DNA of 64,000 nt from Scolanthus callimorphus. Its lineage: Eukaryota; Cnidaria; Anthozoa; Actiniaria; Edwardsiidae. The notes under the pieces are model-generated. The model was not told the DNA's origin, did no database searches, and worked only from the letters and a program-made list of their open reading frames with translations. This document shows, piece after piece, positions 44,037 through 54,289 of this stretch; positions within the stretch are counted from its first letter, which is position 1, and every line of letters starts with the position of its first letter. The stretch is taken from assembly GCA_033964015.1 (NCBI GenBank), contig CM066923.1, forward strand, positions 7,677,978 to 7,741,977. Direction: 5' to 3'. The position numbers and the translations under genes are program-made.

Positions 44037-44166
44037 TGTCACGTGACAATTTCGATCAACCAAAACGGTCACGTGAGTTAACCGAAATCAAAAAGCGGTC
44101 GATCGCTTTCACAACTGCGATCGATCGTTTGTACCCCGGGTGGCAACAGTTTAGTGATTTCCGTAG
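44037..44166 (-). promoter_or_regulatory. Right terminal inverted repeat with two CACGTG boxes
   Basis: CACGTG at 44040-44045 and 44070-44075, mirror images of the left repeat. It lies 53 bp upstream of the transposase ATG (43984), so both genes of the element would use the same promoter sequence. Confidence 0.5.
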
Positions 44167-44299
44167 TAAATTGGTTATAAGCACTAGAGTGATATTACGC
44201 GCCCTCGGGATTTTGTCAACTAGTGTTTATTAGAGATAATAACGAAATTCTTCTCTTGCGTATGGGCTGTCTAGCGATCCACCTCTTGCGCATTATATT

Positions 44300-44360
44300 C
44301 ATGGCTTCTAATAATGATATAATAATAATAATAATAATATGATAATAATAATAAAATATT
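44300..44360. repeat. ATA microsatellite
   Basis: Tandem AATAAT/ATAATA words. Confidence 0.8.
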
Positions 44361-44559
44361 AGAACTCATAGGAAGTAATATTAGAAAAGTAATGTTAAAC
44401 TCAGATGAACTCTGTTTTATTATTAGATTTTTATTAGTTTCAATTTTCTTTTCCTTTTTAAATATATTTATTTACATTGACAATTGTAATATAATTTTAT
44501 CCATACATCCTGCAGGCTACGCCCTTGGCGTATTCATAAGTTCCGTGACCAATGGATGA

Positions 44560-44700
44560 AGCCAATGGTTGAATTGATTCGTCATTTCTCCTGTCTCTTC
44601 ATGTCTTTCTAATGAGACAATAAACCGAGGCCCCATCTCTCAGTCCACTACACATAACATGACCAGAACGCGAAGGGCGTTAAACAACCACAATACTCGC
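44560..44700 (+). mobile_element. SINE-related fragment, plus orientation
   Basis: GAGACAATAAACCGAGGCCC and GCGTTAAACAACCACAATAC are degenerate versions of the SINE body at 34208-34420. Confidence 0.5.
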
Positions 44701-44799
44701 CACATATCTATAACAACCAGTACTCATGATTGTAAACTACCGTACCGTACCGTACCGTATGTGCGACCGACTCCCCAAACTCGCAGCTCGTAAGCTGAA

Positions 44800-44980
44800 T
44801 TGCGTTGGGTCCCAAGGGCGCCACTGGCTGCCAAGCGGTCATAAGCACAGACACTGAGGGTGCTCACTGCCAGAGGGTTTATTACGTCCCCAGTGGTTCT
44901 TTAACGTTCCCCCTGGAACTGGGAAGGGTAGAAAGGCGAGACAGGACCTCGGTTTTGTATAAATCGCAGTCCGCATCTGT
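44800..44980 (-). mobile_element. SINE-related fragment, minus orientation
   Basis: CCCAGTGGTTCTTTAACGTT, followed by GACAGGACCTCGGTTTT, matches the complement of the SINE body. A GTACC-rich microsatellite (CCGTACCGTACCGTA) lies just to the left at about 44741-44758. Confidence 0.55.
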
Positions 44981-45016
44981 AAACCGCATTTGAACACATC
45001 CATATGATAAATTTTA

Positions 45017-45150
45017 TTAGATGTTTTTTTATGTAATACGAGCGGATATTTCACGAGTTGCTGACGTATTTTTCCGAGCCCCGCAGGGTGAGGAAAAATG
45101 CGAGCAACGAGTAAATGTCCGCCAGTATTACATGAAAAAACATCTAATGA
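45017..45150. repeat. 134-bp hairpin
   Basis: ATTAGATGTTTTTTTATGTAAT pairs across with ATTACATGAAAAAACATCTAAT (allowing mismatch), with a CGAGCCCCGCAGGGTG centre. Confidence 0.7.
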
Positions 45151-45296
45151 GTTATTTATCATACGACAAACAAACCTTTTTTCTTTTCTTTTCAAGATTC
45201 ACTAGAAAACGTACGTGATTTGACTAGCACCTGATCGGGAAGCCATTCAAGTGCGCGCGCGCAAAACCGGTTCGTAACCGGCTTCCTACAGTGTAA

Positions 45297-45839
45297 AGCC
45301 CTGGCCAAACGAAACGCAAGTTCACGCAAGTCGACGCAAGTTGTGACTTGCACTGACTTGCGTTGAGGTGGCCAAACGAGATGCAAGTTTTGATGCAAGC
45401 TGAGTGTTTTGGTGCTTTGCGCCCGCTAATGACGACATGATCACGCCACTTTCGAACACAGAGCGCGCGCTCAAGCTGGGGTTTTTCTTGCTAAAAAAGA
45501 CAAGAAAAATAAAGAAATATCATCCAGTTTCTCGTAAATAACAGCTAGAAATATAAGAGCAAGATTTTCATGATTTATTTTGGTCATTATATTTCGTTAA
45601 TGTTGAAAAAGAGGAAAATTGAAAAACTTGCATCAACTTGCGTACACTTGCGATGTGGTGGCCAAACGAGACGCAAGTTGTCGCAAGTTGCGTGGAAATT
45701 TGAACATGTTCAAAGTGGACGCAAGTCATCGCAACTCCGTGCAAGTCATCGCAAGTTGGTGGCCAAACGAGTGCAAGTCGACGCAAGTAGCAAAACTTGC
45801 GTCGACTTGCGTGAACTTGCGTTTCGTTTGGCCAGGGAT
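45297..45839. mobile_element. 543-bp MITE with TAA duplication and subterminal CGCAAGT repeats
   Basis: Inverted ends of about 45 bp: CCCTGGCCAAACGAAACGCA onward through CAAGTCGACGCAAG. TAA at 45294-45296 and 45840-45842, as in PIF/Harbinger elements. The word GGCCAAACGA(G) with ACGCAAGT recurs several times inside on both strands, a possible binding-site array. Confidence 0.75.
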
Positions 45840-45866
45840 TAATACGGCTTTCGACCGTGTAATACA

Positions 45867-46531
45867 TAGAGGATATTACACGGTGGTGCAAACATATGAG
45901 TTTTATTTTCGAGTGGCAAGAACAATATTTTACGAATGAGCGCAGCGAATGAGTAAAATATTGTTTTTGACACGAGAAAATAAAACTCATATCTTTGCAC
46001 CACCGTGTAATTTTCTTTTTATTATATAGACAAACCAGAAAAATTATTCCCAATTGATTTCCAAGCACTTTTGTTTTGACCGATATCCTCACTAGTGAGG
46101 ATATGGAAAATATGTCACTGAGGACCCGGATGTAGCTTCGTATGAGATCTACGAGTGGCGTATTTCCCAGTAAAACACTCGTGTCTATATAATAAGGAGC
46201 CTTATTATATAGACACGAGTGTTTTACTGGGAAATACGCCACTCGTAAATCTCATACGAAGCTACATCCGGGTCCTGAGTGACATATTTTCCATATCCTC
46301 ACTAGTGAGGATATCGGTCAAAACGAAGTGCTTGAAAATCAATTTGGAAGATTTTTTTCTGGTTTGTCTATATAATAAAAAGAAAATTACACGGTGGCTT
46401 GAAGATATGAATTTCATTTTCTCGTGTCAAAAGCAATATTTTACTCACTCGCTGCGCTCGTTCGTAAAATATTGCTTTTGCCACTCGAAAATAAAATTCA
46501 TATCTTCGCGCCACCGTGTAATATCCTCTAT
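45867..46531. mobile_element. 665-bp palindrome with about 330-bp arms
   Basis: 45867-46197 pairs with 46200-46531 around a 2-nt centre; outer ends TAGAGGATATTACA and complement. Each arm contains its own hairpin (GTAATATT.../ACACGGTGG) and an inverted TTATATAGAC border. Open frames in the two arms encode the same peptide (MAYFPVKHSCLYNK) merely because of the symmetry. Confidence 0.85.
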
Positions 46532-47220
46532 ATATCTGCACTCAATTTTTACCTTTTATGGTAAAATGACGCCACAGTCGTATAATAATTTGCGAAAAAA
46601 AAAGTGCATACATTTCATTTTTCATTTCATGGACACTTATGTTTATTAATGAGTATCTATATCGTAGGCAAAGACACGGTATATATCCCGTGTTTTTATC
46701 TACGATGTCTTCACCCTGGTTGGGAAAAATTGGTACTGACAGATTGGAACTCAATTTACACTCGAATTTAAGAGTAGCATTTGCAAGCTAGTGTCTTCGA
46801 GAAAACAAAAAAAAAATTACATAAGAAAAGATGCGAATAAAGCTATAAATAATACTGAAAAATGCACTAATATGATATTACAAATAATATGGGGAAAAAA
46901 TTTAATCGCAAAAAAAGTGGAGCAAATAAATATACTTATTACAATTCAAATTGCGCAGCCATTTTGTTTCCAGAATGACCCGACAAAGCAAAAAAAAAAA
47001 AAATGCAATGAGCCAATCAACTCTTCGGTTCTTAGACAAATAAGAGTACTTTTTGGTAGCTTGGTCAACTTTTGTACCAAAAATCCCAGCATCAGGCTTC
47101 GCTTTTCAACAACATGAGCAAAAATCCGCACGCTGCTTGGCCTCGTTTCCATGCTGAATAAATCGGTGGGAAAATTCAAGATGGCGCTTGTGTGACAAAG
47201 GCGAACAACCAGAGCTATGT
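46532..47220. other. Gene E downstream region, no gene seen
   Basis: A/T-rich; no supported frame or repeat. Confidence 0.4.
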
Positions 47221-48432
47221 CTAGCGATGCTCATAGCCGTAAAGGGTTTCCTCTACTTCTTTAAAAACTGCCGTAGAAAATCGTTTGCGACACACGTTCC
47301 AGCTGGATCGATCTATCGTTTTATGGTTGACGCTTAACATTTTACGGTGAACCTCACGAATGTGTGAGGCATTCAGCTTGTGCCCAATGCAAAGGGTGGT
47401 CGCCCATTCACACTGGGGAATGCGATTAATTCCGCGTGGTAGTAGCCAGTCGTCCAGTATTATCACATGCATACTCTTAGGTTTAACCCTCATGTACCGT
47501 AATAAAATACCAAAGTAAGCATCCTCGATGTGAAATGGTTTGTATCTGTAAGTCAAATCAATGAGCTGGGCGATCAGTTTCTTCGAAAAGGCGTAATACC
47601 CGCCACAGAAGGGGGGATAAAACTTCTCGTCAAAGTACTTTCTACTAATTCCGTGCTTATGTTTAACGTCGCGTATTACTTTAGATCCCTTCCAAACCAA
47701 TCCGCCATAAAAGCGTGGTGGTGCTTTGTCTAGATATTTCATTGATCGTGGTAAATGTAAATACATATCGTCATCCGCCTTGATTACAAATTCGCAGTTT
47801 ACATTCTCATGAATCCACTGAAGTCCCATGTAGACTTTGATAATTATGTTGATATACGTGTCTGAAAATTCGCCAACCAATATATCATTGAACTTTTCAG
47901 CTTCCCTAGCGATTTCTTGGTTAAAAGTTACATTGTCACTTCTCCCAGTTAGAAAAATGAGTTTGTAAGGTCGGTTAGGTGTTGTGATATTGAAAGTACT
48001 GTTACCTATCGAGTCTGTTTGGTTGCCAATCTGCACAGAGTCCTTCGCCCATGTTCCCCTTATCGCATTTCTTCTCCCAACATGCGGTTCTAAGTTGGCA
48101 CCAGAGTGCACCATAACAAGCAAAAACAACTTTCTGTTGTCCATCTTGGGAGATATAATGGGTGTCTCGAATCTAAAATTCACCGGCGGCCAGTACTCAT
48201 CTAAAACCCCGTTACGTGTTCGCACGCGATTTTCAGTTCCCGTTTTCCATTCACCTTTTGTACTCGCATTTGACTCCGTTTCCTTTTCATTGATTTGGTC
48301 TGATTTCGCTCTTCTGTACTCTCTTGTTCTTGACAAGATTGTACCCAAGCTGACAATGTATAAGATATATACACAAAGACACAAGATGCAAAGTCTCTCT
48401 GCGCAGCGTCTCACAGTTAACTGCTTAAGCAT
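47221..48432 (-). CDS. GT31 gene E: beta-1,3-galactosyltransferase-like
   Basis: Intact 403-residue intronless ORF. The start is ATG at 48430-48432 (MLKQLTVRRC); the frame is open upstream but without another ATG, and the start aligns with MFKQLTVRRC in gene F. Anchor at about 13-33, short stem of about 45 residues without the C/D repeats, then EYWPPVNFRFETPIISPK. Catalytic motifs: GRRNAIRGTWAKDS (about 120), LIFLTGRSDN, KADDDMYLHLPRS (about 218-230), YPPFCGGYYAFS and EDAYFGILLRYM. The ending is similar to C/D (SSWNVCRKRFS), with no C-terminal helix. Lies head to head with F in an inverted duplication. Predicted Golgi UDP-sugar:beta-1,3-glycosyltransferase. Confidence 0.85.
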   Translation of the reverse strand: MLKQLTVRRCAERLCILCLCVYILYIVSLGTILSRTREYRRAKSDQINEKETESNASTKGEWKTGTENRVRTRNGVLDEYWPPVNFRFETPIISPKMDNRKLFLLVMVHSGANLEPHVGRRNAIRGTWAKDSVQIGNQTDSIGNSTFNITTPNRPYKLIFLTGRSDNVTFNQEIAREAEKFNDILVGEFSDTYINIIIKVYMGLQWIHENVNCEFVIKADDDMYLHLPRSMKYLDKAPPRFYGGLVWKGSKVIRDVKHKHGISRKYFDEKFYPPFCGGYYAFSKKLIAQLIDLTYRYKPFHIEDAYFGILLRYMRVKPKSMHVIILDDWLLPRGINRIPQCEWATTLCIGHKLNASHIREVHRKMLSVNHKTIDRSSWNVCRKRFSTAVFKEVEETLYGYEHR

Positions 48433-49218
48433 GTCGAATGCTAAGGCGCATGAAGAAGGAACGAAACGCTTGGCTATGCTTGGTACCTGTAATGCCGCCA
48501 CAGGGAGGTAGATATCTTTACGTTTTCTATTTTATTACCGCATGTTGCCCGATCATCTCGTAATCCTATTGGTCAATAATATGCCTTGGTAAACAACTGC
48601 TGACATCATTTGAACTTCAACTTTGAACTCGAGCCGGTTTCTCGATTCCCGTATTTAAAAAAATCATTTTTTGTCGGTTTTCATCGGGATCCTCCTCGTG
48701 CAAGAATTAATATAGGAGAATACGAATTTACGTAGACTAGGCGTATATACACGTACTATATACAAATAATAATAACAAGAACAAGATTAATAATGATAAT
48801 GATGATAATATTAATAATGATACTCGTGGATTTTTGGCTCGAAATGCTGCTAAATACATGTATAAATAGTAATAAAATAAATGAAATGGCAAAAAAGAGA
48901 TAAATAGATTAAACAAAGAAATAAAGACAAAAAAATATGAGTTTCGAGCTCGGTTCAAGTTCAAGTTCAAAGTGACGCGAGAGTTGTTGACCAATCGGAT
49001 TGCGAGATACTAAATCGACAGTGCAAATTGCAGTAAAATTCAGAATTAGCTTACTACCTAGCAATATTTCTGCTTGTTGAAGCTTACGCCTGAGGGTAAT
49101 TAAGCTGATATTGACGGATGTTTAAGCAAGCAAAAATTTACTCCACTTTGCTGTGGCGGCCTCACAGTTACTAAGCATAGTTTAAGCGTGTCGTTCTATC
49201 TTCTTGTTTGCATTCAAC
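48433..49218. promoter_or_regulatory. Shared divergent upstream region of GT31 genes E and F
   Basis: 786 bp between two divergent start codons. The outer about 75 bp on each side are inverted copies of one another (GGCGGC...AAGCATAG), showing that the duplication extends past the coding regions. An AAT/ATA microsatellite lies at 48765-48830. No core promoter motif is clear. Confidence 0.5.
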
Positions 49219-50495
49219 ATGTTTAAACAGTTAACTGTGAGACGTTGCGCAGAGAAACTTTGCATCATGTGTCTTTGTACGTACATCTTCTACCTTGTCA
49301 GCTTGAGTACAATCTTGGTTTCAAGAAGCAAAGGAGAGTACAGAAGAGCGAAAGCAGAGCAAACCATGCAAAATAAGACGTCTCGACACGAGAAACACAG
49401 CAACGGTTCATCTATGTCAAAAGTGAGAGAAAATACCACGACCGAACCAGAAACCAGCAAAAAAGGTGAACGGAAAACTACTGGAACTCCAAAACCTTTA
49501 TCAGCGCGTGATCAAATGTTAAATGGGTTTTGGCCGCCGGTGAATTTTAGATTCGAGACACCCATTATATCTCCACTGATGGACAACAGAAAGTTGTTTT
49601 TACTTGTTATGGTTCACTCTGGTACCAACTTAGAACCGCATGTTGGGAGAAGAAATGCGATAAGGGGAACATGGGCGAAGGATTCGGTACACAGTGACAA
49701 AGAAACAGCTTCTATGGGTAATACTTTCAGGAACAAAGCATTTGACCGACCTTTCAAACTAGTGTTTTTAATTGGGAAAAATGACAACGAAGGTGTTAAC
49801 CAAGAAATCGCGAGGGAAGCTGAAAAGTTTAATGATATAATGGTGGGCAACTTTCCAGACACATATATCAACATAATTATCAAAGTCTACATGGGACTCA
49901 AGTGGATTCAAGAGAATATAAACTGTGAATTTGTCCTCAAGGCGGATGACGATATGTATTTACATTTACCACGATTGACAAGATATCTAGACAAAGCCCC
50001 ACCACGCTTTTATGGCGGATTGGTTTGGAAGGGAGCCCCCGTTATACGTGAGTTTAAACACAAGCATGGAATTAGTAGAAAGTACTTTGACGAGAAGTTT
50101 TTTCCGCCTTACTGTGCCGGGTATTACGCCTTTTCTGCGAACTTAATCCCGGAGTTCATTAACTTGACAAACACATACACACCATTTCACATCGAGGATG
50201 CGTACTTTGGCATTTTATTAAGACACATGGAAATTGAACCTACGTACACCCATTTGTCAATTCTTTATGAGTGGATTCCACAAACATTGCATCTCGTTCC
50301 TAACTGTGAATGGGCGACTCTGGTTTGCATTGGGCACAACTGAATGGTGCAAATATTCATCAGGTACACGCTAAAATTATGAGTGTTAACCCTAAAACGC
50401 TAGATCGGTGGAGCTGGAATGTGTGTCACAAGAGATATTCAAAGGAACGTTTTAGAAAAATACAGAAAGATCTTCATGGTTTTGAGATTCGCTAG
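49219..50495 (+). pseudogene. GT31 gene F: beta-1,3-galactosyltransferase-like, frameshift near the C-terminus
   Basis: ATG at 49219. Anchor MFKQLTVRRCAEKL...FYLVSLSTIL, stem of about 75 residues, FWPPVNFRFETPIISPL, GRRNAIRGTWAKDS, LVFLIGKNDNEG, KADDDMYLHLPRL, PPYCAGYYAFS and EDAYFGILLRHM are all in frame. At about 50340 one base is missing (CACAACTGAATGG where paralogs have the IGHKLNG codons), so translation stops at IGHN (50343). The expected last about 50 residues (HQVHAKIMS, WSWNVCHKRYS) lie in the next frame and are otherwise clean to the stop at 50495. The catalytic core is complete, so a truncated product could still be made; a base-call error is possible. Confidence 0.8.
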
Positions 50496-51189
50496 GTAAA
50501 GCAGTGGGTTTCAGTACAGCCAAGAGATGAAGTTAGCTCGACATAGCCTGGAGTTTTAGGCGCGTTTTCTCTTTCCTTGGAAAAAGCGCGATCTCTTCCT
50601 CATACTTTGGTCCCAAGCATTTATCGACAAAATGTCGGTAGAGTCTGAAACTTGAGTGAGAGTAAAAATAGGCGTGACCCATTTGCACGTGATACTAACT
50701 GACCGATCTCTCAAACTGACTTTTGTACTGGCATGTATTTTGGTCTATGGGTAGTATGTGTGTTACTCGGTATTTCACGATCTGTACCAACCCCAAGCCG
50801 GTGAATAATATATTTATTTTTTGGTTTACTCTGAAACAGCATAAAACTTCTCAGAAATTGCGCTGACGGCGCGGACCGCTCGCGAGCCAGAGCTTGCGAT
50901 TTGATGGATTCCGGGCCACTGAAAAAATAATTACATGTATGTATAGAAAGTGTTGTATTTATATTTATGTATTGTATTTATTTATTTGCTGACCCTCACT
51001 GTAATTCAGCATTTTGCTGCAATGGTGTTGAGTAAACCATTATTATTACAGTGCCAAAACTGACATGTCATACGAAGTTACTCATGGCATTTCAGGCCTT
51101 TACATGGAACATGTGCATTCATTTGCCATGTGGTTTCCCAAATTCAGAGTGAGGAGATACCCTTCTGGAGCTGGAGACGATCAATGGAA
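50496..51189. other. Downstream of gene F, no gene seen
   Basis: No supported coding sequence or repeat. Confidence 0.4.
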
Positions 51190-51864
51190 CTTTTGATTAA
51201 TAATAATAATAATGTCTTTATTAATTCAGAAGATAAAATTACATATCTTATGTTACATATAAATATATGATATTATTAAAAAGGGCATAAATATAAAATG
51301 TACACTATTTACAAAATATTATACTTAAAAATGATTATATTGAAAAATGTATCCTTAAAACGATCCGTGTTGATGGCGGGCATTGCAGGCGATTTCTTCC
51401 TTAAGTTGTAACAAATATTCTTAAAAGTTGGGATATAAGTTTTGAGGGGATACGTTTTGAGGGGATGACTCACAATACGTTTAGCCTTGTTATAAATACT
51501 CTTGTCTTGAGCCTTAAGTAGCTCCCCTATCTCTAAGTTCTTAGATATATATATATCTTCGTTTGAAACATCGATGTAAAAACTGCTGGACCATAGTAAC
51601 GTCTGATTCAGAGGCCCCATACACAGATAATGCATATGTTATGTTGGGTAAAACTACAGATAAAAATAAATGATCAACCTCTGCTTGACTACAGCCCTCT
51701 TTGCGCAGGCATCTAATGACGTATAAACATTTGTTAGCTTTACACAATTTTTCTTTGATATGAGTACTAAATTTGCAGTTAGGCTGGAATGTGAGACCTT
51801 CGCTAGTCTGTGGTATACCTAAAATACTATTGTAGCCTTCTGCAGTGTGTCCTTTTTTACACAT
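51190..51864 (-). mobile_element. 5'-truncated LINE (reverse-transcriptase C-terminus)
   Basis: Two overlapping minus-strand frames give HIKEKLCKANKCLYVIRCLR, LFLSVVLPNITYALSVYGAS, then after a frameshift SIYNKAKRIVSHPLKTYPL and a tail ending FNIIIFKYN, the usual end of non-LTR retrotransposon ORF2 proteins. The 3' end on the minus strand is an ATT/AAT microsatellite near 51200-51215, a typical LINE tail. The upstream RT palm and endonuclease are absent. Confidence 0.75.
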
Positions 51865-51912
51865 AATCAGTTCCTTACAAGGATCAGTTCCGAATCCTTG
51901 TAAAGGTTTTCT

Positions 51913-52107
51913 TCAGGATTTATCCGTTGGATAAGCGTTTATCCACTGATAACTCTTAACTGGCCTTCTAGGAACCGGCCCCAGGTCTTTGGGTCTTCTA
52001 AACAATACTAGAACCAAAACGACAAGGCAGACGGCATAAACACCAAGCGAAAAGATGCGCAATTTATCTGCGCATCCTCTCCCCGTCACCTGCCGAACCC
52101 ACTGCAT
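51913..52107 (-). pseudogene. GT31 fragment G: N-terminal anchor only
   Basis: The 64-codon frame from ATG at 52105-52107 reads MQWVRQVTGRGCADKLRIFS then a hydrophobic anchor (YAVCLVVLVLVLF) and RRP. The order matches the N-terminus of genes E and F (basic tail with RRCAE, C-rich anchor, arginines). No WPPVNF motif or catalytic domain follows; a LINE fragment lies directly downstream. Probably the head of another cluster member cut off by rearrangement. A stand-alone small membrane protein cannot be excluded. Confidence 0.5.
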
Positions 52108-52169
52108 GTTGAAAGCCGGGCACTGCTAGTGCTAAATACAAAAGTAAACAAGGGAATAACAAGTATTAG

Positions 52170-52349
52170 TCAAATCACACTAGTGGTCTATTGTCAATGC
52201 TGCGTTCTGATTGGTTGAGCTACTAGTAGGCTATAAGTTATAGCCTACTAGTAGCGAAAAGTGTGGGATTTGAAAGCCAGAAAATGGCAAATGACCAGAA
52301 CAAAAAACGTTTTTGGCTATACAAATTGACCTACTAGTGTGATTTGACT
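52170..52349. mobile_element. 180-bp TA-flanked MITE
   Basis: Ends GTCAAATCACACTAGTGGTC and the complement of CCTACTAGTGTGATTTGAC; TA precedes and follows. An inner palindrome ACTAGTAGGCTATAA.TTATAGCCTACTAGT is at about 52222-52254. Confidence 0.7.
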
Positions 52350-52351
52350 AA

Positions 52352-52397
52352 AACAATTATTCCTCTCGCCCTCATGGCCTCTAAGTCAATAGCCCAT

Positions 52398-52428
<31 letters not shown>

Positions 52429-52458
52429 GAGCCCAATCGGGCTCGAGGAATAATTGTT
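52352..52458. repeat. 107-bp hairpin adjacent to the MITE
   Basis: AACAATTATTCCTC pairs with GAGGAATAATTGTT, and AGTCAATAGCCCAT with its complement, around CGGCCTTCGGCC. Confidence 0.75.
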
Positions 52459-52827
52459 AAACACAATGCTTGGTGACTGTCAGGCGACACAGCGCAGTGG
52501 AGAGAAATGATTTATGCGGCGTGTTCACATGATTTAATTCGCTCGTTCTATCGGAAAACATGTTATTGCTCGCATCTTTTTATGAACAGCTCATGCGGCG
52601 AACAATTTTTCCCTTTCGTAAACCATCGTTGCCTTTTGGACGGCACTTTCAAATTTTCCGTTTAGTTTTGTTGTCCAGTAAAAGGAAAAAAATCGTATAT
52701 TAATTCTAGCCTGTTTAGACCCCTAACCCTAATCGGCAACCCGATTACTAACCCAAACCCTAACCAGTGCGCTACGAGTGAATTCGCTGGGTTGGAGGTG
52801 CTTTTTAATTGATTTGTACTATCTTTC

Positions 52828-53298
52828 ATAGCATCTATAGAACGAAGCTATATGTATAATAATGACTAACTATCCCAAAGGATCAGAAATGGCAACGACC
52901 TTTCTGAAAAGGCATCGACCGTTCAGAGAAATGGCAACGACCGTTCTAAAAGGCAACGATGGTTTACGAAAGGGAAACTAGCTGCGGCGAACCTCGATGT
53001 TTCTCTCTAGTTTGAACCATATACAAGTGCTGTCGTTTTTATGGCAAGTCCGCGCGGGTTGCCTGTGGTGTTCAAAACGTGACTCAGGCCCCTCGGCGGG
53101 GGTAAAAACAAAATGGCGACCAAGAGAAGGATGTTTCTCGAGTATCTGCAAGTTTTGGTCAATTTTCCTGCTTTTTTCGCTAAGATTTGAGGAAAAGTAC
53201 TTGCAGACCTTCCAAATAAGGTAAGGGGGGATTTCCTAATAAGGAAGTTTTGCAACGTCGGCAAAACGACAGCTTTTGGCGAAATTTTCTTGATATGG
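52828..53298 (+). repeat. Dispersed repeats: copy of 4436 unit, then complete R4 unit
   Basis: 52828-52982 repeats 4436-4603. 53026-53298 is an uninterrupted R4 unit: ATGGCGACCAAGAGAAGGAT at about 53113, about 24 open codons, TGA, then a donor-like AAATAAGGTAAGG near 53218. Confidence 0.6.
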
Positions 53299-54289
53299 CA
53301 GTACTAAAATCATGTTCTATTCATTTCTGGGCATCATTTGGGTAAAGCTGCTCATTTTAAGAGTGTAGTTCGGTTACGAGATTTCTCGCTCAAAAAGGGC
53401 TCTAGACACAATCACCAGATAAACAAGGGACAGTTACTTTTTAAAATTTGATTACATGTGCTTTTATATGGACTCCTCGCTCCTGTGCGCCGTGTGCTAT
53501 TTTTTTTGGTTATTTTTTCCTCAAGGTCACGGTAACGAATTCTGCATTCTGATTGGTTCTTAGAGCGCGCGCGGGGGGGCAATATTTTCCTATCTCTGAC
53601 CATTTCGCGCACTTTTTTTCAATTTTTTGAGTTGGAAAAAAATCAATAAGTTATCTACCGGCTTTAGGTCGGTCCGTGTAGGGAAAAAACTGTGACCGAG
53701 GGCTCGAAAATGTTGACCCAGGCCGACCAGCCGGTAAATAACATAAATATCATTCAAAAGAGCGTCTAACATTGAGTATAATTGCCAAATTTACAGGTGA
53801 TAGGTTGAAAGCTAGAAAAGACACTTGTAGTTTCAGACAACCGTAGTGAAACCAGTCGCAAAGCGATTACACCAATCCAGAATATAAAATTAAAATAGAA
53901 ATAAAATAGAAAATAGAAAATAGAAAAAAACAGGCATTTGGCATCCCAAAGTGCGGTCAGTATACTATTTAATATCTTTTCACAGGAATATGTACAGGAT
54001 TACACCTCTTAAACCAACCCAAAATATTGGACGATGCATCTGTGCATTGCCAAACAAATCTTGACTTCTTATTATATATCCGCTGCCTCTTGCAAATAAA
54101 CGCTACTGTACAAGGATTATTCATAACTGAGCCACGATAATCGTACGATGTCGAGACACATTAGACGTCACGTCACATATCAGACATAACACCATCACAA
54201 GTGGCATAATTCTGCCTTACTTAGGCTTTCGTTTACACGGGACCGGCGGAACTGGACGATTTTTGCACGGGCACCTGGGCAACTACCAC
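53299..54289. other. Non-coding, no gene seen
   Basis: 53645-53740 is a short inverted repeat (TTATCTACCGGC.../GCCGGTAAATAA). No coding sequence supported. Confidence 0.4.

Larger units (their letters stand above)
39773..44166. mobile_element. Two-gene Tc1/mariner-superfamily transposon with long inverted repeats
   Basis: The terminal inverted repeats are about 130 bp (39773-39902 and 44037-44166). They begin CTACGGAAATCACTAAACTG and stay nearly identical through the internal CACGTG boxes. TA borders both ends (39771-39772 and 44167-44168), as expected for this superfamily. It contains a 525-codon accessory ORF (39970-41547, plus strand) and a disrupted DDE transposase (43984-42127, minus strand). 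The genes converge, each starting just inside one repeat. A later 803-bp element (42830-43632) enlarged it from about 3.6 kb. Long repeats and a second conserved-looking ORF set it apart from classical one-gene Tc1/mariner elements. Confidence 0.85.

Noticed and set aside
45568..46649. Two frames on opposite strands encoding the same N-terminal peptide
   Set aside because: Explained by the palindrome 45867-46531; no conserved domain.
52730..52780. Telomere-like CCCTAACCC words
   Set aside because: Only a few degenerate copies; too short to claim an interstitial telomere.
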